A DNA stretch of 64,000 nucleotides from Pseudobdellovibrionaceae bacterium (GTDB taxonomy: Bacteria > Bdellovibrionota > Bdellovibrionia > Bdellovibrionales > Bdellovibrionaceae). Of this stretch, positions 44,649 to 52,899 are shown piece after piece. The stretch lies in the NCBI GenBank assembly GCA_019637915.1, contig JAHBUV010000001.1, positions 1,272,565-1,336,564 of the forward strand, in the 5' to 3' direction. The position numbers were made by a program, and so were the translations under genes. Position 1 is the first letter of the stretch. The number at the start of each line of letters is the position of its first letter. Below the pieces are notes generated by a model. The model was not told where the DNA came from, did not search any database, and worked only from the letters and a program-made list of their open reading frames with translations.

Positions 44649-46460
44649 ATGAGCTTACTTCGCTGGCTCCTGCCTTTGGCCTTCATGCTCCCGACGCTTC
44701 CCGCCTGGTCCTTCGACGAGGCCGATCCCCTGTTGGTCGAGGCCCGCCTCGAGCCCGTCGACTGGAACCCCGGCCAGGCCGGGCGTTTGACGCTGAAGCT
44801 CACGTTGCCGGAAGGCTACCACGGCTACGAGGACCAGTTCCGCCTGACGCTGCTGGAACCCGACGGCTTCCATCTGGGCCCCTGGAAAGTGGCGCCGGTC
44901 CATGAGTTCTACGACAAGTTCTCCAAAAAACACCGCCGCGGCATGAAGACCACGGCCGAGATGACGGCGGGCGTGGAAGCGCCGTCGCGTTTCGCCCGCG
45001 ACGAAAAGCGCATGCGTTTGGAGCTCGTCTACCAGGCCTGCTCGGACAGTTTCTGCCTGTTCCCGACAACAAAAATCATTGATGTTCCTTTGACTCTGGT
45101 CGGAGCGCCCGTTTCCGAAAAGCCCGCCGGCGGCCGCGTCGCCTCCCCGCCCGCCGACGACGGCATGATGCCGATGTCGTGGCTGTCGACGGATCAGCTG
45201 AACCGCCTGTTGGGCGAGAGCCGCGTGCTCGCCTTGTTCTTCGTTTTCCTGGCGGGCATTCTCACCAGCTTCACGCCCTGCATTTTCCCGATGATCCCGA
45301 TCACCCTCGCCATTCTCGGCCATCATGCCGAACAGCGCAGCCGGCTGCAGAACTTTTTGCTGAGCGTGTGTTACGTCCTGGGCATCGCTTCCACCTACTC
45401 GATCATGGGCGTGATCGCCGCCACCAGCGGCGCCGTGTTCGGCGCGAGCCTCGGCAACCCGTGGGTGCTGGGCGTGATCTGTTTTCTGTTCCTGGTCATG
45501 TCCTTCAGCATGTACGGCTTTTACGAACTGCAGGTGCCGGCTTTCCTGCGCAACTCCCTGGGCGCGCGCAAATCCGGGCCGGGCTACGTGGGCGCTTACG
45601 GCTCGGGTTTGATCGCCGGCATCGTCGCCAGTCCCTGCGTCGGGCCGGTGCTGGTCGGCATCCTCGCCTGGGTGGCGACGACGGGTTCGAAGCTTTTCGG
45701 TTTCCTGCTTTTGTTCTCTTACGCCCTGGGCCTGGGCCTGATCTTCCTGTTCCTGGGCGTCTTCACGGAGTTCACGCGCCGCCTGCCGCGCTCGGGGCCC
45801 TGGCTCGAGACGGTGAAGTTCGTGCTGGGCTCTTTGATGCTGGGGGCGTTTTATTACTACCTGTCTTTGCTGGTGCCGCAGAGCTGGCACGACGCCGCGC
45901 TCGGTTTGGGCCTGGTCATTCTCGGCAGCTTGGGCGGCGCCTTCGCGCCGCTGAAGGGCACGACGGCTTTCAAGAAAATCAAGAAGGGCCTGTCGCAGGC
46001 TTTTTTGATCCTCGGTTTCGGCTATCTGGTTCTGGGCGTTTTCGATCTGCGGCCGTTCATTCAGGTGCGCATGATGGATCCGGGGGCTTCAGCAGGGCCG
46101 GGCGTCCGTTCTCTGGAGTGGCAGCCTTACAGCGAAGAGGCCCTGCAGGCCGCGGCAGTGGCCCGTCAACCGGTCATCATCGACTTCTGGGCCGAATGGT
46201 GCGCCGCCTGCCACGAGCTCGAGCAGCACAGTTTCAGCCATCCCCGCGTGCGGGCATTGCTCGGCTCTTTCGTGCGCTTGAAATACGATGCCACCAAGGA
46301 CAGCGCCGACCTGCGCGCTTTGAAAAAGCGCTGGAAGATCCAGGGCCTGCCGACGGTCCTGTTCGTGAATCCCAACGGCGTGTGGCTGGAAGGCCTGACC
46401 CTGACGGAGTTCGAAAAGCCCGAGGCTTTCATCCGCCGCGTTGAGAAGGCGATGAATTAG
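44649..46460 (+). CDS. dsbD: Thiol:disulphide interchange protein DsbD
   Basis: 603 residues. After a signal peptide, an N-terminal immunoglobulin-like domain with ACSDSFCLFP (the CxxxxC pair), then eight membrane helices with SFTPCIFPMIPITLAIL and VASPCVGPVLVGILAW carrying the two central Cys, and a C-terminal thioredoxin domain with DFWAEWCAACHELEQHSF. All three redox pairs are intact. It moves electrons from cytoplasmic thioredoxin to periplasmic DsbC, DsbG or cytochrome-maturation proteins. The ATG start gives the signal peptide directly. Confidence 0.95.
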   Translation: MSLLRWLLPLAFMLPTLPAWSFDEADPLLVEARLEPVDWNPGQAGRLTLKLTLPEGYHGYEDQFRLTLLEPDGFHLGPWKVAPVHEFYDKFSKKHRRGMKTTAEMTAGVEAPSRFARDEKRMRLELVYQACSDSFCLFPTTKIIDVPLTLVGAPVSEKPAGGRVASPPADDGMMPMSWLSTDQLNRLLGESRVLALFFVFLAGILTSFTPCIFPMIPITLAILGHHAEQRSRLQNFLLSVCYVLGIASTYSIMGVIAATSGAVFGASLGNPWVLGVICFLFLVMSFSMYGFYELQVPAFLRNSLGARKSGPGYVGAYGSGLIAGIVASPCVGPVLVGILAWVATTGSKLFGFLLLFSYALGLGLIFLFLGVFTEFTRRLPRSGPWLETVKFVLGSLMLGAFYYYLSLLVPQSWHDAALGLGLVILGSLGGAFAPLKGTTAFKKIKKGLSQAFLILGFGYLVLGVFDLRPFIQVRMMDPGASAGPGVRSLEWQPYSEEALQAAAVARQPVIIDFWAEWCAACHELEQHSFSHPRVRALLGSFVRLKYDATKDSADLRALKKRWKIQGLPTVLFVNPNGVWLEGLTLTEFEKPEAFIRRVEKAMN

Positions 46461-47056
46461 GGCTGCTCTCTGGCGGGGGCGCCGTTTCCGTCCAGTTGAC
46501 GATTCACCTGAACCCAGCTTGCTCCTAGCCAAATCACCGGTTGAGGCAGATCGCCTTGTCCCCACCGGTCCTCCTCTTTTTTGCGACTGCGGCCATCGAA
46601 GCCAGCTTTCGAAAAAAAGGCGATTCCCTGTTCACGAGAGATCGGCAGGACAAAACCCACTTCCGCTCCAAAAGCATAATAGACTTGTCCTTTTTCGGCC
46701 CACCCAAGGCCCAAGGCTTCCACCCGATAATAAGGGCTCACCGTACTGGCGTCGGAGAGCATGGGATGCCGACCGAAATTAAAGAGGTTCAGCTGGGCAT
46801 AACGCGGCTTCGTCTGATTCAAGAATCCAAATTCAGCGGATAAGCCGAACGGAAGACCACGGGCATTCGCAAGCCCCACTCGCAACGCCTCGGAATAATG
46901 AAAATCATTCGATTCCGAACTGACAGGTGCCATCAAACTGTATTCAAAATTCCCTAAAATCTCCCCCAGTTTGGGAGCAGATGTCGCCCATGCAGTTTGC
47001 GACAAAATTAAGATGCAATTGGCGACGACAACTCTATACCGAGAACTGATTCCCAT
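46457..47056 (-). CDS. Exported protein of unknown function, barrel-like
   Basis: 199 residues with a signal-like N-terminus (VVVANCILILSQTAWATSA). The rest alternates short aromatic strands (LGLGWAEKGQVYYAFGAEVG, GIAFFSKAGFDGRSRKKEED), as in small outer-membrane barrels. GC content drops from this gene into the island to the right, and its ribosome site is weak. It overlaps the dsbD stop by 4 nt, convergent. No family recognised; possibly recent arrival or a decaying gene. Confidence 0.55.
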   Translation of the reverse strand: MGISSRYRVVVANCILILSQTAWATSAPKLGEILGNFEYSLMAPVSSESNDFHYSEALRVGLANARGLPFGLSAEFGFLNQTKPRYAQLNLFNFGRHPMLSDASTVSPYYRVEALGLGWAEKGQVYYAFGAEVGFVLPISREQGIAFFSKAGFDGRSRKKEEDRWGQGDLPQPVIWLGASWVQVNRQLDGNGAPAREQP

Positions 47057-47090
47057 TTCGCCAATATAATGCAGGCGTCCTATTAGGACA

Positions 47091-47218
47091 ATGGATTGAA
47101 TGGATTGAATGGATTGAATGGATTGAATGGATTGAATGGATTGAATGGATTGAATGGATTGAATGGATTGAATGGATTGAATGGATTGAATGGATTGAAT
47201 GGATTGAATGGATTGAAT
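47091..47218. repeat. Tandem array of a 9-bp unit (ATGGATTGA), about 14.2 copies
   Basis: Fourteen exact head-to-tail copies of ATGGATTGA plus two bases, with no mismatch. It starts 34 nt upstream of the start codon of the exported-protein gene. The unit is a multiple of three, so a frame stays open across it (N-G-L repeats on one strand, I-H-S on the other), but nothing suggests translation. Confidence 0.97.
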
Positions 47219-47474
47219 CAGACTTCCAAAAATTTGGAAGCAGAAATTTCATACGATTTGGTCCGATGCGGACAAGCGCCGCAGCATTTTTATTTTTTCT
47301 CCATCTTGTCTTTTTATATTTATTCAGAGAGGCATTGACCATCATGCCCCCTGCATTTCTCTTATACAGCTACACACTGTATATGCGCCTATGGGGACGG
47401 CACAATTTTTCGAATCGTCCGCCTATTTTAGGCTCTACAAGTGACCGCTAAAAAATCCCACACTCTACAACTGA
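47219..47474. other. AT-rich spacer between two arrays
   Basis: 256 nt without a convincing gene. It contains a 13-nt near-palindrome GTCCGATGCGGAC (47261-47273) that recurs exactly inside the HNH gene (48573-48585). Nothing else is recognised. Confidence 0.6.
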
Positions 47475-47612
47475 ACCAATTACCAATTACCAATTACCAA
47501 TTACCAATTACCAATTACCAATTACCAATTACCAATTACCAACTACCAACTACCAACTACCAACTACCAACTACCAACTACCAACTACCAACTACCAACT
47601 ACCAACTACCAA
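47475..47612. repeat. Tandem array of a 7-bp unit in two blocks (ACCAATT x9, ACCAACT x10)
   Basis: Nineteen head-to-tail heptamers: nine ACCAATT (47475-47537) followed by ten ACCAACT (47538-47607) and a partial unit. Each block is internally perfect, differing by one base. It ends about 85 nt before the HNH protein start codon. Confidence 0.97.
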
Positions 47613-47697
47613 AAAACTTACGATCAACAATATAAAAATAATTGACCATTTGTGAACCTTTATTTATATCTTTTTTACATATTAAAAAGGACCTCAA

Positions 47698-48924
47698 ATG
47701 AGCCAAATCCTCCTGCAAGAAATCAAAAATCTCGTTCAACAAGAACGCCGGATCACGCGCTCGATCTTGGAAAAAATCAATGAAGTCGACCACCGCCGTC
47801 TCTATGCCACTTGGGGATACCCGAACCTCTATGAATGGCTCGTGAAAGACTTGGGCTATTCCCATTCGGCCGCCTACCGGCGAATGCAGGCGGCGAGACT
47901 GTTGAAAAGCGTTCCCGTCGTGTCTGAAAAAATGCAATCCGGCGGAGTGAATCTCTCAACGCTCGCGAAAGTCCAAACGGCCATCCGGCTCGAAGAGCGC
48001 CGCCGCGGGGGGAAAATCAGCTCAGAAACCAAACAAGAGCTCGTCCAAAAAATCGAAAATAAATCCGCCCAAGAAACCGATTTTCTTCTCGCCGAGATTT
48101 TCCCCGAACAAAAGCCCCGACAGGAACACATGCGCGCTCTGCCGGATCAAGAAGTGCGCTTATCCATCACCCTCAACAGCGAACAGCTCGGCAAACTCCA
48201 AAAAGTCCGCGAACTCAGCTCCCACACTCACCTCAACACCACCTGGTCCGAACTCATCGAAATGTTGAGCGACCAATTCCTCAACAAAAAAGACCCCGTG
48301 AGAATGAACCAGCGCGAGCAAAATAAAGCGCGCTCATCTTCCAACCCAATCAAAATTCAAGCTTTCCAACATCTTGTTCAAAAAAATCAAGACCCTCAAA
48401 AACCGTCTGACCATCAGATTTCTCAAGGTTCTCAAAGCCTCCCAGGCTCTCAAAAATCTCAATACCCCCGAAAGAACCAAATTGATCAAACCGCCCAGGA
48501 CTCTGAATCAAGCTCCAACGTTCCTGCTCGCAGCCCATCGCAACCCCTCAATGCCTCATTGACGCAACGCTTGTCCGATGCGGACCGCAAAAGAGTGCGT
48601 CCTGCTTCATTCAAAACTTCGTTCAAAACAAAGCCTCGCCCGGAACCTAAAGCCATCCCTTCAGCTCTTCGACGTAAGATCTGGCTTCGAGATGACGGCG
48701 CCTGCACCTACACCTACCCTCAAACCGGGCAGCGCTGTGGCAGTCGAATTTTAGTGGAAATTGATCATCTTGAACCCAAGGCCTTTGGAGGCCGCCACAC
48801 CGCCGACAATTTGCGTTGCCTTTGCCGCACTCACAACCATTTGGCAGCCGAACAGAAGCTGGGAAGAAATCTCATGGACTTTTACCGCCGTTCCTTCTCT
48901 TTCAAAGAAGTCCAACCTTCCTGA
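47698..48924 (+). CDS. HNH endonuclease-signature protein (DUF222-like N-terminus)
   Basis: 408 residues. Residues 1-200 are helical (RRLYATWGYPNLYEWLVKDL, YSHSAAYRRMQAARLLKSVP) and resemble the DUF222-like N-terminus of HNH proteins. Residues about 205-310 are a low-complexity Gln/Ser/Asn/Pro linker. Residues about 315-395 are an HNH nuclease domain: RRKIWLRDDGACTY, VEIDHLEPKAFGG (His), DNLRCLCRTHNHLA (Asn and His), with Cys residues for a structural zinc site. GC and codon use are unlike the flanking chromosome. AAAAGGACC lies upstream. Free-standing nuclease of unknown target; such genes are multicopy in Bdellovibrio relatives (family knowledge). Confidence 0.85.
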   Translation: MSQILLQEIKNLVQQERRITRSILEKINEVDHRRLYATWGYPNLYEWLVKDLGYSHSAAYRRMQAARLLKSVPVVSEKMQSGGVNLSTLAKVQTAIRLEERRRGGKISSETKQELVQKIENKSAQETDFLLAEIFPEQKPRQEHMRALPDQEVRLSITLNSEQLGKLQKVRELSSHTHLNTTWSELIEMLSDQFLNKKDPVRMNQREQNKARSSSNPIKIQAFQHLVQKNQDPQKPSDHQISQGSQSLPGSQKSQYPRKNQIDQTAQDSESSSNVPARSPSQPLNASLTQRLSDADRKRVRPASFKTSFKTKPRPEPKAIPSALRRKIWLRDDGACTYTYPQTGQRCGSRILVEIDHLEPKAFGGRHTADNLRCLCRTHNHLAAEQKLGRNLMDFYRRSFSFKEVQPS

Positions 48925-49058
48925 GAAAGGTCGAAAGGTCGAAAGGTCGAAAGGTCGAAAGGTCGAAAGGTCGAAAGGTCGAAAGGTCGAAAGGTCGAAA
49001 GGTCGAAAGGTCGAAAGGTCGAAAGGTCGAAAGGTCGAAAGGTCGAAAGGTCGAAAGG
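48925..49058. repeat. Tandem array of an 8-bp unit (GAAAGGTC), 16.75 copies
   Basis: Sixteen perfect GAAAGGTC units plus GAAAGG, beginning at the base right after the HNH stop codon (TGA 48922-48924). The unit is not a multiple of three, so all frames are cycled; frames read through on both strands but none looks coding. Confidence 0.97.
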
Positions 49059-49246
49059 ATTCGACCAGCCACCCTCGCTCATCAAGGGATTTCGTACAAA
49101 AACGTCCACTTTTTTTGTTCACGACTAGCACTTGAACAAGAAAAGCAGAAACCCGCTGAAAACAGGCAAGTTCAAGACAAAATCACAGACCCAAAAAGCC
49201 AATCCCGCATCCAGCATGAAACCAAGACAAGGCCAAAAGCGGAAAA
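49059..49246. other. Non-coding spacer in accessory island
   Basis: 188 nt of AT-richer sequence with no supported gene. No function seen. Confidence 0.6.
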
Positions 49247-49382
49247 GGTCCGTTGGGGGGAAGGGCGGCCTCCGATCGGGACCTCCCGCAAGCCGGAGGC
49301 GTTGGCCGCCAAAGGCGGCCATGCGGGCCTGAGGGCAGGAGCCCGTGTCCCGATCGGAGGCCGCCCTTCCCCCCGACGGACC
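49247..49382. mobile_element. 136-bp element with 36-bp terminal inverted repeats (MITE-like or structured DNA)
   Basis: Arms 49247-49282 and 49347-49382 match as reverse complements at 35 of 36 positions; each contains GGGCGGCCTCCGATCGGGAC or its complement. Inside are a second stem (CCCGCA 49285-49290 with TGCGGG 49322-49327) and a perfect 7-bp hairpin GGCCGCC-AAA-GGCGGCC at 49304-49320. No ORF of its own. A folded RNA, a MITE or a cruciform recombination site are all possible. Confidence 0.7.
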
Positions 49383-49455
49383 GCTCGATTCAAGCCCAGC
49401 CCAGGATTCACCCCAGCCGGTCAGAGCTCAAGCGCGATCCAAAGCCGCACCAGGT

Positions 49456-49959
49456 CTACAGCCGCTTCAGCCGGCTCAACTCCATCTTCGCCTCGTTCAA
49501 AGCCGCCTGAGCGCCCACGACCTGGGCCTCTTTCTCGCTCAGCAGGCGCTGCAGATGGTTCATCCGCACCTCGAAGCTCTTGATGACGTTCGTGTGCCGA
49601 TCCACCATTTCCTGGATTTTCGAATCCAACGCCTTGCGCTCGGCCAGGCGATGCCCCATCTGGCTGATTTTATGGCCGGTTTCCTGCACGAGCCCGTTGT
49701 GGCTCTGCTCCAGGCGGTGCACCTGCTGCTGCAGGCGTTCGAGCTTGAGGTGGCTCACCTTCATGAATTCCTGCGCCTGGGCTGCCATTTTCTTCAGTTC
49801 CTCGCCCACCATCAACACCTGATTGCGCAGCTCCAGGATCTGGCGATCGACGTTCAGGAAGCCCGCCGTCTCCGGCAGTCCCACGGGGATCGTTTCCGCG
49901 GGCGTTGTCCGCGCCGCTCGGCGCTCTCCGAAAATCTCGGGGTTCAGTTCCTTCTGCAT
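49456..49959 (-). CDS. Coiled-coil protein of unknown function
   Basis: 167 residues. After a 40-residue N-terminus, nearly all the rest is predicted coiled coil (heptads from ILELRNQVLMVGEELKKMAA through NEAKMELSRLKRL). No membrane segment or signal. AGGAGGGT precedes the ATG. Its end abuts the accessory island, and the gene to the other side is divergent. A structural or scaffold role is inference. Confidence 0.75.
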   Translation of the reverse strand: MQKELNPEIFGERRAARTTPAETIPVGLPETAGFLNVDRQILELRNQVLMVGEELKKMAAQAQEFMKVSHLKLERLQQQVHRLEQSHNGLVQETGHKISQMGHRLAERKALDSKIQEMVDRHTNVIKSFEVRMNHLQRLLSEKEAQVVGAQAALNEAKMELSRLKRL

Positions 49960-50033
49960 AGACCCTCCTGGGTGACAACTTCCATGCTAATTTCGCTAGA
50001 CCGAAAACACAATCCTTCTGTATGGTGGAGGGC

Positions 50034-51008
50034 ATGTTGAAGGTGGGACCCCTTCTCAAATTTCTATCGGATCTCAATCCCCAGAACACCCCGGCGCGTC
50101 TGGCGTTCTACAATTGGCTGAAAGGCTCCGCCTCCCCGGAGGAACCCCTGAGCCACGCCCTGCTCGAGCGCTTCTTCTGGGATTGCATGGATTATCCGCA
50201 TTGGGCGTCCAACAAAACCCAACTCGGCCATGAGATCCGTTTCCTGATCGAGAACTTCAACAACTTCTTCCAGCAGAAATTCGACCTCAGCGACCTGCGT
50301 TTCCCGGAAAGCCTGCAGGTGATCGAGATCGAGAACGTGCAGGACATCATCGAGACCCTGACCTGCCACCTGAACCAACGCATCGGCGCCGACGACAAAT
50401 TCCGCATCATCAACGACCAGAACAAGAAATTCATCGCCCTGGTCCTGCGCGCCGATCGCTCCCTGGAGGCGCGCCTCTACGACCGCAAGTTCACTTTGCG
50501 CGGCGGCCTGCTCGAGCCTTTGCGTCCCGACCTGGGCCTGTTCTACACGCCCGGCCTGGAGCTCTCGCCCCATCATCAGCACAAAATCGAGATCGCGCCC
50601 TACATCACGGCGCAGTTCACCTATGAAAACGGCCTGGTGAAAGGCACCGCCCTGCGCGGCTTCGTTTTCCAGAACTTCTTCGAAATGAAGAACGATCCCC
50701 TGCGCGAACATGCCCGTTTGCATCTGCCGATCCGACGCCTGGAGCAATTCTTCCTTGATCGCCGCACGGACACCGAATATCAGGAGCTGGTGCAGAAGCT
50801 GGAGCGCACGCGTTCCCTCGCCCAGGCCGGGGACGTCGAAGCGCAACGCTGGTCCTCCACGATCCTCTCCCAGGCCGAAGCGGCCATGGAGCAGATCTAC
50901 CAGGGTGACCGTCTCCTCGCCCTCTTGATCCGTGACCTGCGTCACACCCTGAAACTGGAAGGAAGCAAAGAATGTCCGACTCTCGCGCCGATCAATCCGT
51001 CCGTCTGA
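50034..51008 (+). CDS. Conserved-looking soluble protein of unknown function
   Basis: About 324 residues, no signal peptide or membrane segment. The sequence is complete and well-composed (ERFFWDCMDYPHWASNKTQL, ARLYDRKFTLRGGLLEPLRP, RLLALLIRDLRHTLKL), with coding-type GC at third positions. No domain recognised. The ATG at 50034 is preferred because GGTGGAGG lies just upstream, though the spacing is short; an ATG at 50022 is the alternative. Its last 37 nt overlap rluB, so the two are likely cotranscribed. Confidence 0.65.
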   Translation: MLKVGPLLKFLSDLNPQNTPARLAFYNWLKGSASPEEPLSHALLERFFWDCMDYPHWASNKTQLGHEIRFLIENFNNFFQQKFDLSDLRFPESLQVIEIENVQDIIETLTCHLNQRIGADDKFRIINDQNKKFIALVLRADRSLEARLYDRKFTLRGGLLEPLRPDLGLFYTPGLELSPHHQHKIEIAPYITAQFTYENGLVKGTALRGFVFQNFFEMKNDPLREHARLHLPIRRLEQFFLDRRTDTEYQELVQKLERTRSLAQAGDVEAQRWSSTILSQAEAAMEQIYQGDRLLALLIRDLRHTLKLEGSKECPTLAPINPSV

Positions 51009-51886
51009 ACAAGCTGATCGCCGACAGCGGGCTCGCCAGCCGCCGCCAGGCGGACCGCCTCATCGAGGAAGGTCACGTCACGGTGAACGGCAAGCGCGTT
51101 TTCGAATTGGGCGTCAAAGTCGATCCGGCCCACGACCGCGTGATGGTCGACGGCAAACCCTTGAAGAAACAATCGCAGAAGCTCTATCTGTTGTTCAACA
51201 AGCCCCTGGGCGTTCTGACCACCATGGACGATCCCCATGATCGCCCGACCATCGCCGACTACCTGGAGAAAGTCCCGGTGCGCGTGTTCCCGGTGGGACG
51301 TCTCGACTGGAACTCGGAAGGTTTGATCCTGCTGACCAACGACGGCGACTTCGCCAACAAGGTCATGCACCCCAGCGCCGAGGTCACCAAGACCTATCTG
51401 GTGAAAATCAACGGACAGGCCCGCCCCGATCAGATCCAGAAACTTCTGAAAGGCGTCACCATCATCGGCGGCCGCGTCGCCGCCAAGTCCATCGAGAAAA
51501 TCCGCCGTCCCGACGGTTCGGACCAGTACGATTGGTACAAGATGGTGATCACCGAGGGGAAAAACCGCCAGATCCGCCAGATGTTCGAGAAGATCGGCTT
51601 TGACGTGATGAAGCTGCAGCGGGTGGCGATCGGCTGCCTGCGTTTGGGTTCCTTGCGCAAGGGCGAAGTGGTCTTCCTGAACGACGCCGCTCTGGAAAAG
51701 GTGTTCGAACCGGACGCGCCCGAGAAAATCCGCGCGAAAAAGTCCTATCAGGGCCGCAGCACGAAAAACGCCTCCGCCAAACGGGCGCCCGCCCGCCGCC
51801 CGCCCGAGAAAAGCGCGCCGTCGACCAGGGGGGCGGCCCCCAAAGGCCGCGCCAAGCCCGCCGTGAGAAAATCCAGCCGCGCATGA
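50972..51886 (+). CDS. rluB: Pseudouridine synthase RluB (RsuA family)
   Basis: 304 residues. N-terminal S4 RNA-binding domain (RLNKLIADSGLASRRQADRL), then the RsuA catalytic core with the active Asp in VGRLDWNSEGLILLTNDGD, KTYLVKINGQ and TEGKNRQIRQMFEKIG. A basic Ala/Lys/Arg-rich tail of about 55 residues (RSTKNASAKRAPARRPPEK) extends the end. Expected to make pseudouridine in 23S rRNA; RsuA versus RluB is judged from the RluB-like YLLFNKPLGVLTTMDD. Its stop overlaps the transporter start (ATGA). Confidence 0.92.
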   Translation: MSDSRADQSVRLNKLIADSGLASRRQADRLIEEGHVTVNGKRVFELGVKVDPAHDRVMVDGKPLKKQSQKLYLLFNKPLGVLTTMDDPHDRPTIADYLEKVPVRVFPVGRLDWNSEGLILLTNDGDFANKVMHPSAEVTKTYLVKINGQARPDQIQKLLKGVTIIGGRVAAKSIEKIRRPDGSDQYDWYKMVITEGKNRQIRQMFEKIGFDVMKLQRVAIGCLRLGSLRKGEVVFLNDAALEKVFEPDAPEKIRAKKSYQGRSTKNASAKRAPARRPPEKSAPSTRGAAPKGRAKPAVRKSSRA

Positions 51887-52758
51887 GCCCCCACCGCCGA
51901 GGCCTTCTGCAAGTCGCCATCGCCTCGGTGTGTTTCGGCCTGATCGGCATTTTCGGCAAAAAAATCTACGAGGCCGGGCTCAGCGTCGGCGAGCTTCTGT
52001 CCCTGCGTTTCACGATCGCCACGATCGTGCTGGGCGCGGCCTTGCTCTTGAGCCGGCCCCGCGTCCTGCGGCTGTCGCGCCGGCAGTGGGTGATCAGTTC
52101 CTTGCTGGGGCTGTTGGGTTACGCCGTCTTCTCGACGCTTTATTTCCTTTCGATTCAAGGCGTGTCGGCGGCGCTGGCGGTCCTGCTGCTTTACACCTTC
52201 CCGTTCTGGACGGTGCTGATTAATTTTTTTCTCGGCCAGCGCCTGACGGGAAAACAGATGGGCGCGCTCCTCGGCGCGTCGGCCGGTCTGGCTTTGCTTC
52301 TGTGGGGGCAGCTCGAAGTGCGCACCCTGATGGCGGTGGCGGCCGGCATCGGTTCCGCCATCGCTTACGCGGCTTTCATCGTGATCTCCGGTCGATGGAC
52401 CAAAGGCGTTCATCCTTTGGGCTCGGGGTTCTGGATCATCGCCGCCGCCACCGTGGGCCTGCTTCTTTTCCACCGGCCGGATCCCGCGCAAGCGATGCAT
52501 TGGGATTTCAGGGTGTGGGCCTTGCTGCTGGGAATCGCCGTGATCGGCACCGTGATCCCGCTGACGCTCATTCAAGCGGGCCTGCAAAAACTCAGCAGCA
52601 CGGAAACCGCGTTGCTGAGCATGATCGAACCCGTCACCGCCGCCGCCGCATCGACCTTAGTCCTGGGTGAAAGCCTGAGCCCGCGTCAGATGCTGGGGGG
52701 CGTGGTCGTCCTGGGCTGCCTGATCCTGGTGAACCGCCGCGTGCAACCGGCCGGGTGA
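51883..52758 (+). CDS. EamA/DMT-superfamily transporter
   Basis: 291 residues, ten hydrophobic segments in two EamA repeats of about 140 residues (first helix IASVCFGLIGIFGKKIYEAG; second repeat from AAGIGSAIAYAAFIVISGRW). The end of each repeat has the P-V-x-A-A motif (SMIEPVTAAAASTLVLGESL). Such proteins export amino acids, nucleobases or other small metabolites across the inner membrane; substrate not predictable. Coupled to rluB by a 4-nt overlap. Confidence 0.9.
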   Translation: MSPHRRGLLQVAIASVCFGLIGIFGKKIYEAGLSVGELLSLRFTIATIVLGAALLLSRPRVLRLSRRQWVISSLLGLLGYAVFSTLYFLSIQGVSAALAVLLLYTFPFWTVLINFFLGQRLTGKQMGALLGASAGLALLLWGQLEVRTLMAVAAGIGSAIAYAAFIVISGRWTKGVHPLGSGFWIIAAATVGLLLFHRPDPAQAMHWDFRVWALLLGIAVIGTVIPLTLIQAGLQKLSSTETALLSMIEPVTAAAASTLVLGESLSPRQMLGGVVVLGCLILVNRRVQPAG

Positions 52759-52899
52759 CCCCGCTTCCCGGACGAAGGTCCGTGCGCGCCTCGCCGACCC
52801 CCCGCTCTCTCCAGTTTTCCCAATGAAAAACCGAAAAAAGACCTGGGATCAAAGAGATCCCGGACCCACGGATGGCGTCGAATCACGGGAAGGATTTTT

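Noticed and set aside
47034-47345. Small genes spanning the 9-bp array (N-G-L or I-H-S repeats)
   Set aside because: Open only because the unit is a multiple of three without a stop; no ribosome site and no non-repeat domain.
47091-49058. CRISPR array
   Set aside because: Units are 7-9 bp, contiguous, with no spacers, and no cas gene is in the window.
48751-49135. Small genes spanning the 8-bp array
   Set aside because: The array lacks stops in all frames, so long frames are expected; they overlap the HNH gene and have no other coding signal.
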